Shown: one piece after another, positions 13,233-20,089 of the stretch | Position numbering within the stretch: position 1 is the stretch's first letter | Layout of the letters: the number at the start of each line of letters is the position of its first letter | Origin: Phycisphaerales bacterium | GTDB taxonomy: Bacteria; Planctomycetota; Phycisphaerae; SM23-33 | Direction: 5' to 3' | NCBI GenBank assembly: GCA_003485185.1 | Contig: DNAS01000065.1 | Coordinates: 4,358-24,446 of the forward strand | Length of the DNA stretch: 20,089 nt | The notes under the pieces: generated by a model | Database searches by the model: none | The model's input: only the letters and a program-made list of their open reading frames with translations | What the model was told of the DNA's origin: nothing | Translations under genes and position numbers: made by a program

Positions 13233-15278
13233 TTACTTGCGTCTCACGGAAATCGATGCGCCGCTCCTCGTGTCCTTCGCAAGAACAGTCAGGGAGCCAT
13301 CGGAATTGACTCGAAATATCACCGCAATATTGATCCTGCCGCGACGCGCGGAGGGTATCCCATACAGTTCGTACTCTCCCAGCTTTCTCATGCCTGGATC
13401 AGATGTCAGTTTCCCGTTTCCCTGATATAGACGGATCGATAGGTCTTTCTGGTTGTCTGCAGCCGTACTGAAAATCTCTGTTCGTTCACAGGGAATCGGC
13501 TTCTTGTCTGACAGCAAAACGGTAAACACGCCTCCCGCGGTTTCCATGCCGATTGCCCCGGCAAGTCCGTCCTGAGTGGTCCGAACTGTACCCTCTGCCG
13601 GCAAGCCGGAAGGTGTTTTTTCGTGCCTTGGTTGCCCGGGAAGCGAAGGGACTCGCAGAATCCTGGGAAGGCCGTCTTCCGGCAACGGCGAAGGCGGAAG
13701 CGAAGAGGCTTTTTCTACAAGAGAAATTGCGAACCGGTCCGTCTCCGTCGGATTGGGATTGGCGCTGGGATCAGGCACTGAGATTGTCTTCTGACCGTCG
13801 ATGCGCGTCACCCAGTTGATGAATCCCCCCAGCAGGCCTGATATTTGAAAAACGTACCGCGATCCGTCGATCTCCGCCGTCACTTCCGACGTGCATCCCT
13901 CCTTCGTTAAGGCGGCGACGTATCTTTCTTCAATCAGGTGGCACGCAAGATTGGAGGCGACATAAACCGGACCGATATCATCGGCCCGACCCTGAAGTTC
14001 CGTGGGGAGATGGACCTCTCGGCCGAGTTCCCTCCGGCAAAGCGCGCCTGCGTAGGAAGATTGCATCCGATACTCGCCGGTCCGGAAGCACTGATCAAAC
14101 GCCGTTTCCGCTTCTGCGTATTGGGCCTTGCGATATGACGCGACCCCCCTGTTGTAGAATCCCACGGGTGAAATTTCGGCAACGGCGCCGTCGGGCGCGA
14201 CCATTTTCGGTCCCGGATCAGAATCCGGTTCTCCGACTCGGAAAGATGCAATGATGCGATCAAAGATCGGTTGAACTCGCGAAAAATCCCTGGCCGGCGT
14301 TTCGCCGGTTAATTGGTAGGTTACCCCGACGCAGAACAGGGTCACGCACTGTTCCTGCATCCGTCCGCTCTTGCTTGCGTAACTGTAGATCAATCGGGCT
14401 GCGGGCTTTCCCAACAGATTGATTACATCGCCGGAGACAAATGCGAAGTCGGGAAAAGCCTGCCGCAGATCGTCCTTGGACCGCTCGATATATTCCTGGG
14501 GCGTCTTTGGTTCATGGCGAACTCGCCCCTCGGGGTCGACGTGTGTCACCGTCACAACGCTGCTTCCCTGAAGCACCTCGCCACGCCGCACGTTGACGAT
14601 AAGTCCCGGACGACCCGAATCGGTCCTTTGCCCCGCAACGGCTACCGCCATCACCCACGAGCCTGATTCACGATTTTCCCAGAGGATGTCCCAGTCAGAG
14701 GGATAGCGAATCCCGAAGTTCCATTCCCTGTTGAAGTATTCGGATTCAGCGATGGTCGTTGTCGTGCCTGGCAGCGAGCCGACATCTTGTTGTCCAGGTC
14801 GCGGAACAGGCACGACACTCCCGCAACTTGGACAGGTCTCGGTTTGGCCCGCGAGGCTTGAGGGAACACTGAGCAATTCTTTGCATTGGGGGCATCCGAA
14901 GTCGATCATCGGGCGTTCCTCTTCTTTCCAACGGGTCCCGACTTGAGGGGGCACGGAAGCCGGCGCGAAACCGTCGCATGCGACGTGCCGGACAACGAGG
15001 GTATTCCTGAAGTTCCCCCAAAAACGACTATAATCCAGTGTCACTTCATACGTTCCGGGCGTTGCGAAAGTCAGCGAATATGTTTTTCCCCTCAACCCGC
15101 CCAACAGTCGAACTTCCAGAAAATGCGAACCGACAGTGGTAGGGAGCGTAAGGTCTATTCCCTGCCTGGCGAACCCTTTCCCCGCTTGTTGACTATCAAG
15201 ATAGACAAGGATTTCGCTGTCCAGCACGAAAAACCGACCTTTGTAGCGTATTTTGAGAATCACGCTGGTTGCGGTCAT
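13233..15278 (-). CDS. Multidomain protein: beta domain, zinc ribbon, PsbP/DUF1795-like domain, TPR, C-terminal Hsp70 substrate-binding domain
   Basis: This 681-residue protein has no single known name. Residues 1-97 are a strand-rich domain with YLDSQQAGKG and a YSRFWGNF motif. A zinc ribbon follows, with Cys129/Cys132 (GCPQCK) and Cys149/Cys152 (TCPSCG). Residues about 181-348 resemble PsbP/DUF1795 domains (NREWNFGIRYPSDWDILWE ... PIFDRIIASFRV). A TPR-like helix pair lies at about 372-418. A proline-rich linker (about 500-565) leads to residues 574-681, which match the DnaK beta substrate-binding domain almost motif by motif: AIGMETAGGVFTVLL, EIFSTAADNQKDLSIRLYQG, LGEYELYGIP, RVNSDGSLTVLAKDTRSG. 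No ATPase domain or helical lid is present. No signal peptide is visible, so it is probably cytoplasmic. I prefer the ATG at 15278 (AAGG seven bases upstream); a TTG at 15359 is possible. Role unknown; peptide binding is inferred. Confidence 0.85.
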   Translation of the reverse strand: MTATSVILKIRYKGRFFVLDSEILVYLDSQQAGKGFARQGIDLTLPTTVGSHFLEVRLLGGLRGKTYSLTFATPGTYEVTLDYSRFWGNFRNTLVVRHVACDGFAPASVPPQVGTRWKEEERPMIDFGCPQCKELLSVPSSLAGQTETCPSCGSVVPVPRPGQQDVGSLPGTTTTIAESEYFNREWNFGIRYPSDWDILWENRESGSWVMAVAVAGQRTDSGRPGLIVNVRRGEVLQGSSVVTVTHVDPEGRVRHEPKTPQEYIERSKDDLRQAFPDFAFVSGDVINLLGKPAARLIYSYASKSGRMQEQCVTLFCVGVTYQLTGETPARDFSRVQPIFDRIIASFRVGEPDSDPGPKMVAPDGAVAEISPVGFYNRGVASYRKAQYAEAETAFDQCFRTGEYRMQSSYAGALCRRELGREVHLPTELQGRADDIGPVYVASNLACHLIEERYVAALTKEGCTSEVTAEIDGSRYVFQISGLLGGFINWVTRIDGQKTISVPDPSANPNPTETDRFAISLVEKASSLPPSPLPEDGLPRILRVPSLPGQPRHEKTPSGLPAEGTVRTTQDGLAGAIGMETAGGVFTVLLSDKKPIPCERTEIFSTAADNQKDLSIRLYQGNGKLTSDPGMRKLGEYELYGIPSARRGRINIAVIFRVNSDGSLTVLAKDTRSGASISVRRK

Positions 15279-15460
15279 AAAGCGGCCTTGTCCCACGAGC
15301 AAAGTGGAGCTATGGTTCAAATTCCTTACTGCAAGACGCTCCACCATCTCATAACACAAAATGCCACGGGCTTGTGCGGCCCGTCGTGCAAACTCCGGAC
15401 TACTCCTTTCCCGCCTTCTGTAATTCGTGGCGGGGTGCGTGACGCAGCACCGCGCGAACG

Positions 15461-17749
15461 TCAGAACGTCCAGCCGAGGGAGAAGCTCACGAGCTGGGTG
15501 TCGTCGTCGCTGTGCTTGCTGATGGGGAGGCCGAAGTCCAGGCTCAGCGGCACGGGGCCCATGAAGGGGATGACCCAGCGGATGCCGAACCCCGTCGAGG
15601 CGCGGTAGGTGGTGATCTCGGCGTCTTCCTCGACGGTTCCGCTGTCCAGGAAGAACACGCCGGTGAGCTGGTCGCCCACGAGCGGGAACTCGTACTCGGC
15701 GCCGGCGAAGACCATGAAGTCGCCGCCGATGGGCTTGTCGGTGCCCTTGCTGCGCGGGCTGATTCCGCGGTACTTGAAGCCGCGGATCGAGCCGATCCCG
15801 CCGCCGTAGAACCGCTCGAAGGTCGGCGCGTCGCCGAAGATGTTGCCCACGGCCAGCCGCCCGGCCAGCACGTGCTTGCGGTCCAGCGGGTCCACGTAGA
15901 CGGTGCGGAAGATCTTGTATTCGCCGGTGGCGCGCCCGAAGGTCCAGTCGCCGCCCACCTGCTCATAGCTGAGCCGGAACCGGTCGCCCGTGGTGGGGCG
16001 CCAGCGGCTGTCCGTCCGGTCGCGGACGAGCGTGCCCTTGAGCCCCGCCAGCAGGTTCTGCCCCTTCTCCTTGACGACCTCGGGCGGCGCATCGCTGTCG
16101 AGCGAGTCGATCTCCACCATCTCGATGCGCGGCGCCAGCTCGCCGTACCAGCGGTTCTTGAAGCGGTGGCCCACGCTGACGATCCCGCCGTAGCGGGTCT
16201 CGTCGTAGTCCTCGCGCCCGCGGGTGAAGAAGAAGGCCTTCGTCCCCAGCGAGTAGGGCTGGTCCATCAGCGCCGGCTCGAACCACTCCACGTGGAAGCG
16301 CATCAACTCGGTGCCCGGCTCGGCGACGATGCGGAACGTCTGCCCCGCGCCCTTGAACGATTGGCCGGTGATGAACTGCTGCCAGCTCTTCGGCCAGCCG
16401 AACAAGTCGAAGTTCCGCTGCGTGAGCGTGACGTTGCCCAGCAGGCCGGAGTTGGACGAGATGCCCGCCCCGACGAGGAACTCTGCCGTCTTGCCCTCGA
16501 CGACGTGCACGAGCACGTCGCGGGTTTTCGGCTCGCGCCCGACCGGGGTGATTTCAACCTTCTCGAAGAGTCGCGACTCCTCGAGGCGCTTTTTCGACTC
16601 CTCGACGGCGACGGTGTTGTAGAGCTGCTCGGGGAAGAATCCCAGGTCGCGCCGGATGATCCGCGTCTGCGTGACGGAGTTTCCGCGGATGTCGATCCGC
16701 CCGATGTGGTACTGGTCCCGCTCGACGACGGTGTATTTCAGGTCCACCGTGCCGGGGGTTTCCTTGTAGACCTTGTCGGACTTGACGGAGGCCTCGATGT
16801 AGCCCAGCTCGCCGTAGGTGTCCTCGAGGGCCTTGACGTCTCTGCGGAGGCTCAGGGCGTTGAAGAATTTTCCCGGCTGAAGCTGGAGGCGCTTGGCGAG
16901 TTCGTCGCGGCTGAAGACCGTGTTGCCGACGAACTGGAGCCCCGCGATACGGTAGCGGGGGCCTTCCTTGACGACGAACGTCAGGATGACCTTGGTCTTG
17001 TCGGCGGAGAACTCCAGGGGCTTGCGGGCGACCTCGGCGTCGAGGAAGCCCTCGGAAACGTAGAGGTTGCGGAGCGCGTGCACGTCGCGCTCGAGCTGCT
17101 CGGAGTCGAGGTATCCCGGCACGAACGGCCAGAAGCGCTTCGACGTGGCGATGGTCTGGTTCAGGCGGAAGTTCGAGAAGTGGCGGTTGCCCTCGAAGCG
17201 GATCTTGCGGATGGTGACCTCGGGGCCCTCGACGATGCGGTAGACGACGCGGTTTTCCTTGACGGCCGCCGCATCGAGCTCGACCGTGGCGAAGTGCCGC
17301 CCGGTGGCGCGGTACTTGTTGAGGATGGCCTGCCTGCCGGCCTCGATGGCCACCGGGTTGACCGCGTCGCCGACGCCGAAGGTCAGTTCCTTGGCCAGAT
17401 GCTCGTTGGTGAGAGCCTTGTTGCCATCGAACTGAAGCTTGACGACGGTGGGGCGCTCGCGGACGACGTAGGTGACGATCACGCCCCCCGGCGTGGGGGT
17501 CTTGGTGACCTCGACGGTGTCGAAGCGTCCGGTCTGGAGCAGTCGGCGCTCGTCTTCCTTGGTGACGGACTCGTCGTAGCGCGCACCGGCGCGGGTCTTG
17601 ACGTGCGAGAGGACGGCGTCGGTGGACATGTGCTTGTTGCCCGTGACGCGCACCTCGGCGACGCTCTCGGCGGGCGGGATCTGTGCGGATGCGGGGCGGG
17701 TCCAGGCGGCCGCGACGACCGCCAGGCACACGAGTGTTGCGTTGCGCAT
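15461..17749 (-). CDS. bamA: Outer-membrane protein assembly factor BamA (Omp85 family)
   Basis: BamA is the outer-membrane beta-barrel that inserts other barrel proteins. The 762-residue product begins with a signal peptide (1-22, ending RPASAQ). Five POTRA domains follow at roughly 28-97, 98-175, 176-262, 263-343 and 344-420, each carrying a recognisable strand such as VRVTGNKHMS, LQFDGNKALT, IRFEGNRHFS, LQFVGNTVFS and IDIRGNSVTQ. The barrel spans about 424-762 and includes the conserved loop-6 motif GSIRGFKYRG. The chain ends in phenylalanine (FSLGWTF), the usual outer-membrane recognition signal. The frame is open upstream, but a promoter-like pair at 17856-17884 and the signal peptide support the ATG at 17749, though its ribosome-binding site is weak. 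It normally neighbours ompH, which here lies 7 kb downstream. Confidence 0.95.
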   Translation of the reverse strand: MRNATLVCLAVVAAAWTRPASAQIPPAESVAEVRVTGNKHMSTDAVLSHVKTRAGARYDESVTKEDERRLLQTGRFDTVEVTKTPTPGGVIVTYVVRERPTVVKLQFDGNKALTNEHLAKELTFGVGDAVNPVAIEAGRQAILNKYRATGRHFATVELDAAAVKENRVVYRIVEGPEVTIRKIRFEGNRHFSNFRLNQTIATSKRFWPFVPGYLDSEQLERDVHALRNLYVSEGFLDAEVARKPLEFSADKTKVILTFVVKEGPRYRIAGLQFVGNTVFSRDELAKRLQLQPGKFFNALSLRRDVKALEDTYGELGYIEASVKSDKVYKETPGTVDLKYTVVERDQYHIGRIDIRGNSVTQTRIIRRDLGFFPEQLYNTVAVEESKKRLEESRLFEKVEITPVGREPKTRDVLVHVVEGKTAEFLVGAGISSNSGLLGNVTLTQRNFDLFGWPKSWQQFITGQSFKGAGQTFRIVAEPGTELMRFHVEWFEPALMDQPYSLGTKAFFFTRGREDYDETRYGGIVSVGHRFKNRWYGELAPRIEMVEIDSLDSDAPPEVVKEKGQNLLAGLKGTLVRDRTDSRWRPTTGDRFRLSYEQVGGDWTFGRATGEYKIFRTVYVDPLDRKHVLAGRLAVGNIFGDAPTFERFYGGGIGSIRGFKYRGISPRSKGTDKPIGGDFMVFAGAEYEFPLVGDQLTGVFFLDSGTVEEDAEITTYRASTGFGIRWVIPFMGPVPLSLDFGLPISKHSDDDTQLVSFSLGWTF

Positions 17750-17855
17750 GATTCTGCTCACGGCTGCTCCCGATCTGTCCCCGTCGCGGGCCCGCCGGGC
17801 CGGCCGATCCGTGGCGGGAGAAGTTCCGGAAAATCGAGAACCTCTCGTCCGCCGG

Positions 17856-17884
17856 ACCATACTGGCGGGGCGGGGAAAAGTCAA
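17856..17884 (-). promoter_or_regulatory. Putative sigma-70-type promoter of bamA
   Basis: TTGACT (17884-17879, five of six matches) is followed after 17 bases by TATGGT (17861-17856, four of six). It lies between the terminator of the upstream acyltransferase gene and bamA, giving a leader of about 100 bases. Confidence 0.45.
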
Positions 17885-17932
17885 TCGCGTTTCCTCCGGG
17901 CGCGGAACGAGTTGCGAACGGGGGCGCAAGAG

Positions 17933-17966
17933 AAAGCCCGGCCGCCTGGTCGGGCGGTCGGGCTTT
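17933..17966 (-). terminator. Intrinsic terminator of the DUF2156-GNAT gene
   Basis: AAAGCCCG (17933-17940) and CGGGCTTT (17959-17966) extend inward through CCGCC/GGCGG across a single G-T pair, giving a 14-pair stem with a short loop. On the minus strand it starts 20 bases after the stop codon and ends in TTTCTCTT, so it fits an intrinsic terminator in that direction. Confidence 0.75.
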
Positions 17967-17986
17967 CGTGGGCGGCGTGTCCGTGC

Positions 17987-19525
17987 CTATTGGGCGAGGG
18001 CCGTCTCCAGCCGGCCGGCCTGGGCCTCATGCGGCGTCGGCGCGGGCGACGGCGAGAGCCTCATCTTCCAGGCATCCTTGCCCGGAGCGTAGTAATCGTG
18101 CAGGAGCTTGGTCTTGACGAACCCGGCCGAGGCGTACAGCCCGATGGCCGGGGCGTTGTCCGCCGCCACTTCCAGCACCACCGTGCCGATGCCCTGCGCC
18201 CCCAGCACGTCGAGGCACTGGGCGAGCATCTGTCGGCCGAACCCCTGCCCGCGGAAGTCGGAATCCACCGCCAAGCTGTAGAGCCGGGCCGTCGTCCCGT
18301 TGCGCCCGCGCCGGCGGAGCAGCAGCGCCTCGGCCACGATCCGGTCGTCCCGGCGGATCACGTGAACGCTGGCGTGCGGGCTGCGCAGCAGGTAGCGGAG
18401 TTGCCTCCGGCTGAACGCATCGTGCTGCCCGAAGCAGCGGTTCTCCAGGTCCACCAGCGCGTCCAGGTCGCGCAGTTCGGCGCGGTGTCCGTCGGGGGCA
18501 GGCGATTCCGCCTGTGCCTGGACCGGCGGAGGGGTGTACACCACCTTGACCACCGGCTGGACCGGGTGCACCACCCACTTGTCCAGGCGGTGCGCGGGGC
18601 GGTAGCTCTCTTTCGTCCAGGCCAGCGAGGGGATTTCCCAGTCGTCGCCGACGTTGCACCATTCCGCGTGCGACCAGTGCTGGCGGCAGAACTCGCTGAA
18701 GATGTACTGCGCCGATCCGGTGAACTCGCGGTCGGTCTTCTCGATGAGGATGCTGCAGGCGGTTTCGTCGAGCATCTCGCCGAGGGTGAAGCCCACGAGT
18801 TGCTCGCCGGCGTAGAGCATCATGCCGCGCAGGCCCAGCGCGTCGGAGTGACGCAGCGCCTCGGCCGAGGCGATGACTTCCTTGGTCCGGCGGATTTCGG
18901 TGATCGGGCGGACGGGGTGCCGCTCCTCGCTCTGGAACTTCCACTTTTCCAGCAGGGCCAGGCACAGTTCCGCGTGGCGCTCGGGGCGGTAGTCTTCCGT
19001 GCGGGCCTCGTAGCGCCGCGCGTAGCGGTTCTTGAGCTGGCGCTTGGAGGCCAGGTCGCCGCCCGCCAGGTCGATCATCCGCTGCGTGTGGTAGACGTAG
19101 TCGCCGCTCATGGGCTCGGCGCGGAACTGGCCGCGGAACTTGTCGAGCATTTCGCGGCTGACGTATTCGACGCGGGTGCACCCGTCGAACCCGAAGTCGG
19201 CGTTGTAGGCGTTGCAGACTTCGAGGCAGTCGCGCAGGGCGGCCATCGTGTCGCCGGGCCCGACGGGCGGGAACAGCAGCGTCAGCCCGCCGTCGCCGTT
19301 GGCGAAGACGCACAGGCAATCGCGGATCCGCTTCCAGCGAAGGTGGATCGGCTCCCGCCAGATGTAGGTGTTGGCGAAGGAGTAGTCACTCAGCCGGTCG
19401 CGACAGTGGGAGAAGCACTGCTGGAAGACCTCCCTGTCCTCGAGGCGGATGGGCTCCAGCCCGTACCGTTGGAATGGGTCGCCGCCGTCGGCGGCGCCAT
19501 CGTCGGAAGAATCGTCATCTTCCAT
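17987..19525 (-). CDS. DUF2156 (LPG-synthase C-terminal-like) and GNAT N-acetyltransferase fusion
   Basis: The 512-residue protein combines two acyltransferase folds of the GNAT superfamily. Residues about 20-310 match DUF2156, the family related to the C-terminal domain of lysyl-phosphatidylglycerol synthase; typical blocks are DYSFANTYIWR, and YVYHTQRMIDLAGGDLASKR in the middle of that domain. A Pro/Gln-rich linker follows, then a single-domain GNAT at about 350-495 with the acetyl-CoA loop RGQGFG at 425-430 and the ending APAIGLYASAGFVKTK, like RimI. No membrane helices or signal peptide are seen, so it is probably cytoplasmic. The ATG at 19525 opens an acidic EDDDSSDDG stretch but lacks a good ribosome-binding site; a GTG at 19597 would add 24 residues and leave a shorter leader from the promoter. 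The acceptor substrate is unknown. Confidence 0.85.
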   Translation of the reverse strand: MEDDDSSDDGAADGGDPFQRYGLEPIRLEDREVFQQCFSHCRDRLSDYSFANTYIWREPIHLRWKRIRDCLCVFANGDGGLTLLFPPVGPGDTMAALRDCLEVCNAYNADFGFDGCTRVEYVSREMLDKFRGQFRAEPMSGDYVYHTQRMIDLAGGDLASKRQLKNRYARRYEARTEDYRPERHAELCLALLEKWKFQSEERHPVRPITEIRRTKEVIASAEALRHSDALGLRGMMLYAGEQLVGFTLGEMLDETACSILIEKTDREFTGSAQYIFSEFCRQHWSHAEWCNVGDDWEIPSLAWTKESYRPAHRLDKWVVHPVQPVVKVVYTPPPVQAQAESPAPDGHRAELRDLDALVDLENRCFGQHDAFSRRQLRYLLRSPHASVHVIRRDDRIVAEALLLRRRGRNGTTARLYSLAVDSDFRGQGFGRQMLAQCLDVLGAQGIGTVVLEVAADNAPAIGLYASAGFVKTKLLHDYYAPGKDAWKMRLSPSPAPTPHEAQAGRLETALAQ

Positions 19526-19645
19526 GGCGTGTGATCTGCTGACCTCGTCGGGGCGGTGCGGTCCGTGATGTCGGACGGGTCCGGGCTTCGCCCGCACCTG
19601 CCGTCCGCAGCCTGTAGCGCGGATCGGAATCGCCCCACTGCGCGA

Positions 19646-19673
19646 ATCATATCCCCAGTCTTCGATAAGTCAA
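19646..19673 (-). promoter_or_regulatory. Putative sigma-70-type promoter of the DUF2156-GNAT gene
   Basis: TTGACT (19673-19668) and TATGAT (19651-19646), each five of six matches to consensus, are 16 bases apart. This is the best-matching promoter in the window overall. It reads away from the + strand gene starting at 19774, making this a divergent promoter region. Confidence 0.55.
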
Positions 19674-19721
19674 GAATTCGCCGCCCCGATTGACAGATTT
19701 TCCTTCACCGCCCGAAAGTGG

Positions 19722-19727
19722 TATCAT
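19722..19727 (+). promoter_or_regulatory. Candidate -10 box for the right-edge secreted-protein gene
   Basis: TATCAT matches five of six -10 consensus bases and lies 46 bases before the ATG at 19774. No good -35 box is found at 16-18 bases; a TTGACA further upstream (19690-19695) is 26 bases away, too far for standard spacing. The assignment is tentative. Confidence 0.25.
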
Positions 19728-19773
19728 GAACGAGCGTGTCCCGGCTTGCCCGGGAGAGCGAAAGGAGCTTCCC

Positions 19774-20089
19774 ATGTCCGTTGCCCGTTCCTGTCGGATG
19801 TCGCTGGCGTTGTCGATGCTGATTGCCCTGTCGGCTGGCGCTGCCCTGCTGGCCGTGGACCTGCTCGTGGTGAACGTCGACGCCGCCAGCTGCGCCACCA
19901 AGAAGAAGTCCAAAGACTCCCCCGGCGGCAAAGACGACCTGCCGGACGACAAGACCGCCGCAGCCGAGACGGGGCAGACCCAGGCGCGGTTCGTGGAGTG
20001 GTCGGCCGGCGTCGATCGCGGCGCGCCGGTGCTGATGATCGTCATCGCCCCGCCCCAGGGCGGCGGAAACGCCACGCTGCCGATCCTGC
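19774..20089 (+). CDS. Secreted or membrane-anchored protein, N-terminal part only (runs off the window)
   Basis: An ATG with AAAGGAG seven bases upstream opens a frame that continues without a stop to the right edge (105 codons seen). The N-terminus is a clear export signal: a basic SVARSCR start, then a hydrophobic run from about 10 to 34 (SLALSMLIALSAGAALLAVDL). A Lys/Asp-rich, probably disordered stretch follows (CATKKKSKDSPGGKDDLPDD, about 40-59). After that comes what may be the beginning of a folded domain (ARFVEWSAGVDRGAPVLMIVIAPPQGG). A single cysteine at residue 40 is not in a convincing lipobox. I do not recognise the family from this fragment. Confidence 0.75.
   Translation, partial: MSVARSCRMSLALSMLIALSAGAALLAVDLLVVNVDAASCATKKKSKDSPGGKDDLPDDKTAAAETGQTQARFVEWSAGVDRGAPVLMIVIAPPQGGGNATLPIL

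Noticed and set aside
15410..15434. CCCGCC/GGCGGG hairpin after bamA as a terminator
   Set aside because: The loop is 13 bases and no T-run follows on the minus strand; the stem alone is expected often in this G+C range.
15512..19534. A 1340-codon open frame on the + strand opposite bamA and the acyltransferase gene
   Set aside because: It is a by-product of high G+C antisense to two well-supported genes; its translation is low-complexity, rich in Val, Asp, Arg and Gly, with no recognisable domain.
19690..19727. TTGACA followed by TATCAT as a promoter for the right-edge gene
   Set aside because: The spacer is 26 bases, far from the usual 16-18, so the two boxes are unlikely to act together; only the -10 box was kept as a weak candidate.

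Overview
The window looks like chromosomal DNA from a diderm bacterium with high G+C (about 67% in one sampled 60-base line of bamA). I suspect a planctomycete or a close relative in the PVC group. The reasons are the complete set of early lipid A genes, a single-chain LpxC-FabZ fusion, a DUF2156-GNAT fusion, and a CPxC zinc ribbon of the kind common in planctomycete multidomain proteins. This taxonomic placement is inference; there is no rRNA in the window.

Layout. On the + strand at the left edge are a 5'-truncated parvulin-type (PpiC/SurA-like) peptidyl-prolyl isomerase and a ZIP-family metal transporter. They converge, across a 190-bp spacer rich in inverted repeats, on a long series of minus-strand genes. 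Read in the direction of transcription (right to left), the minus strand carries: a DUF2156-GNAT acyltransferase fusion (own promoter and terminator); bamA (own promoter); an unusual 681-residue multidomain protein ending in an Hsp70 substrate-binding domain; three small membrane-associated proteins of unknown function; a three-gene putative carbohydrate cluster (TIM-barrel glycoside hydrolase, SDR-like epimerase/dehydratase, DapA-like aldolase); ompH/skp; lpxD; lpxC-fabZ; a catalytically degenerate LpxA paralogue; canonical lpxA; and a Gfo/Idh/MocA dehydrogenase. At the right edge a + strand gene for a secreted protein starts and runs off the window.

How the genes work together. BamA (outer-membrane protein insertase), OmpH/Skp (periplasmic chaperone) and perhaps the SurA-like isomerase handle outer-membrane proteins. 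LpxA, LpxC and LpxD carry out the first three steps of lipid A synthesis, and FabZ shares the hydroxyacyl-ACP pool. This is the familiar bamA-ompH-lpxD-fabZ/lpxC-lpxA order, but here about 7 kb of co-oriented genes separate bamA from ompH. The insert has two parts: the carbohydrate cluster at high G+C, and a lower-G+C segment (about 11.6-15.3 kb; 55% in one sampled line) of poorly recognisable genes that looks acquired.

The observations most worth following up are (1) the orphan Hsp70 substrate-binding domain, without an ATPase, at the end of a zinc-ribbon/TPR protein; (2) two tandem LpxA homologues, one of which lacks the catalytic histidines; and (3) the Gfo/Idh dehydrogenase translationally coupled to lpxA, reminiscent of GnnA. 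No RNA genes, CRISPR arrays or transposases were recognised. No stretch over 300 bases is without a gene.
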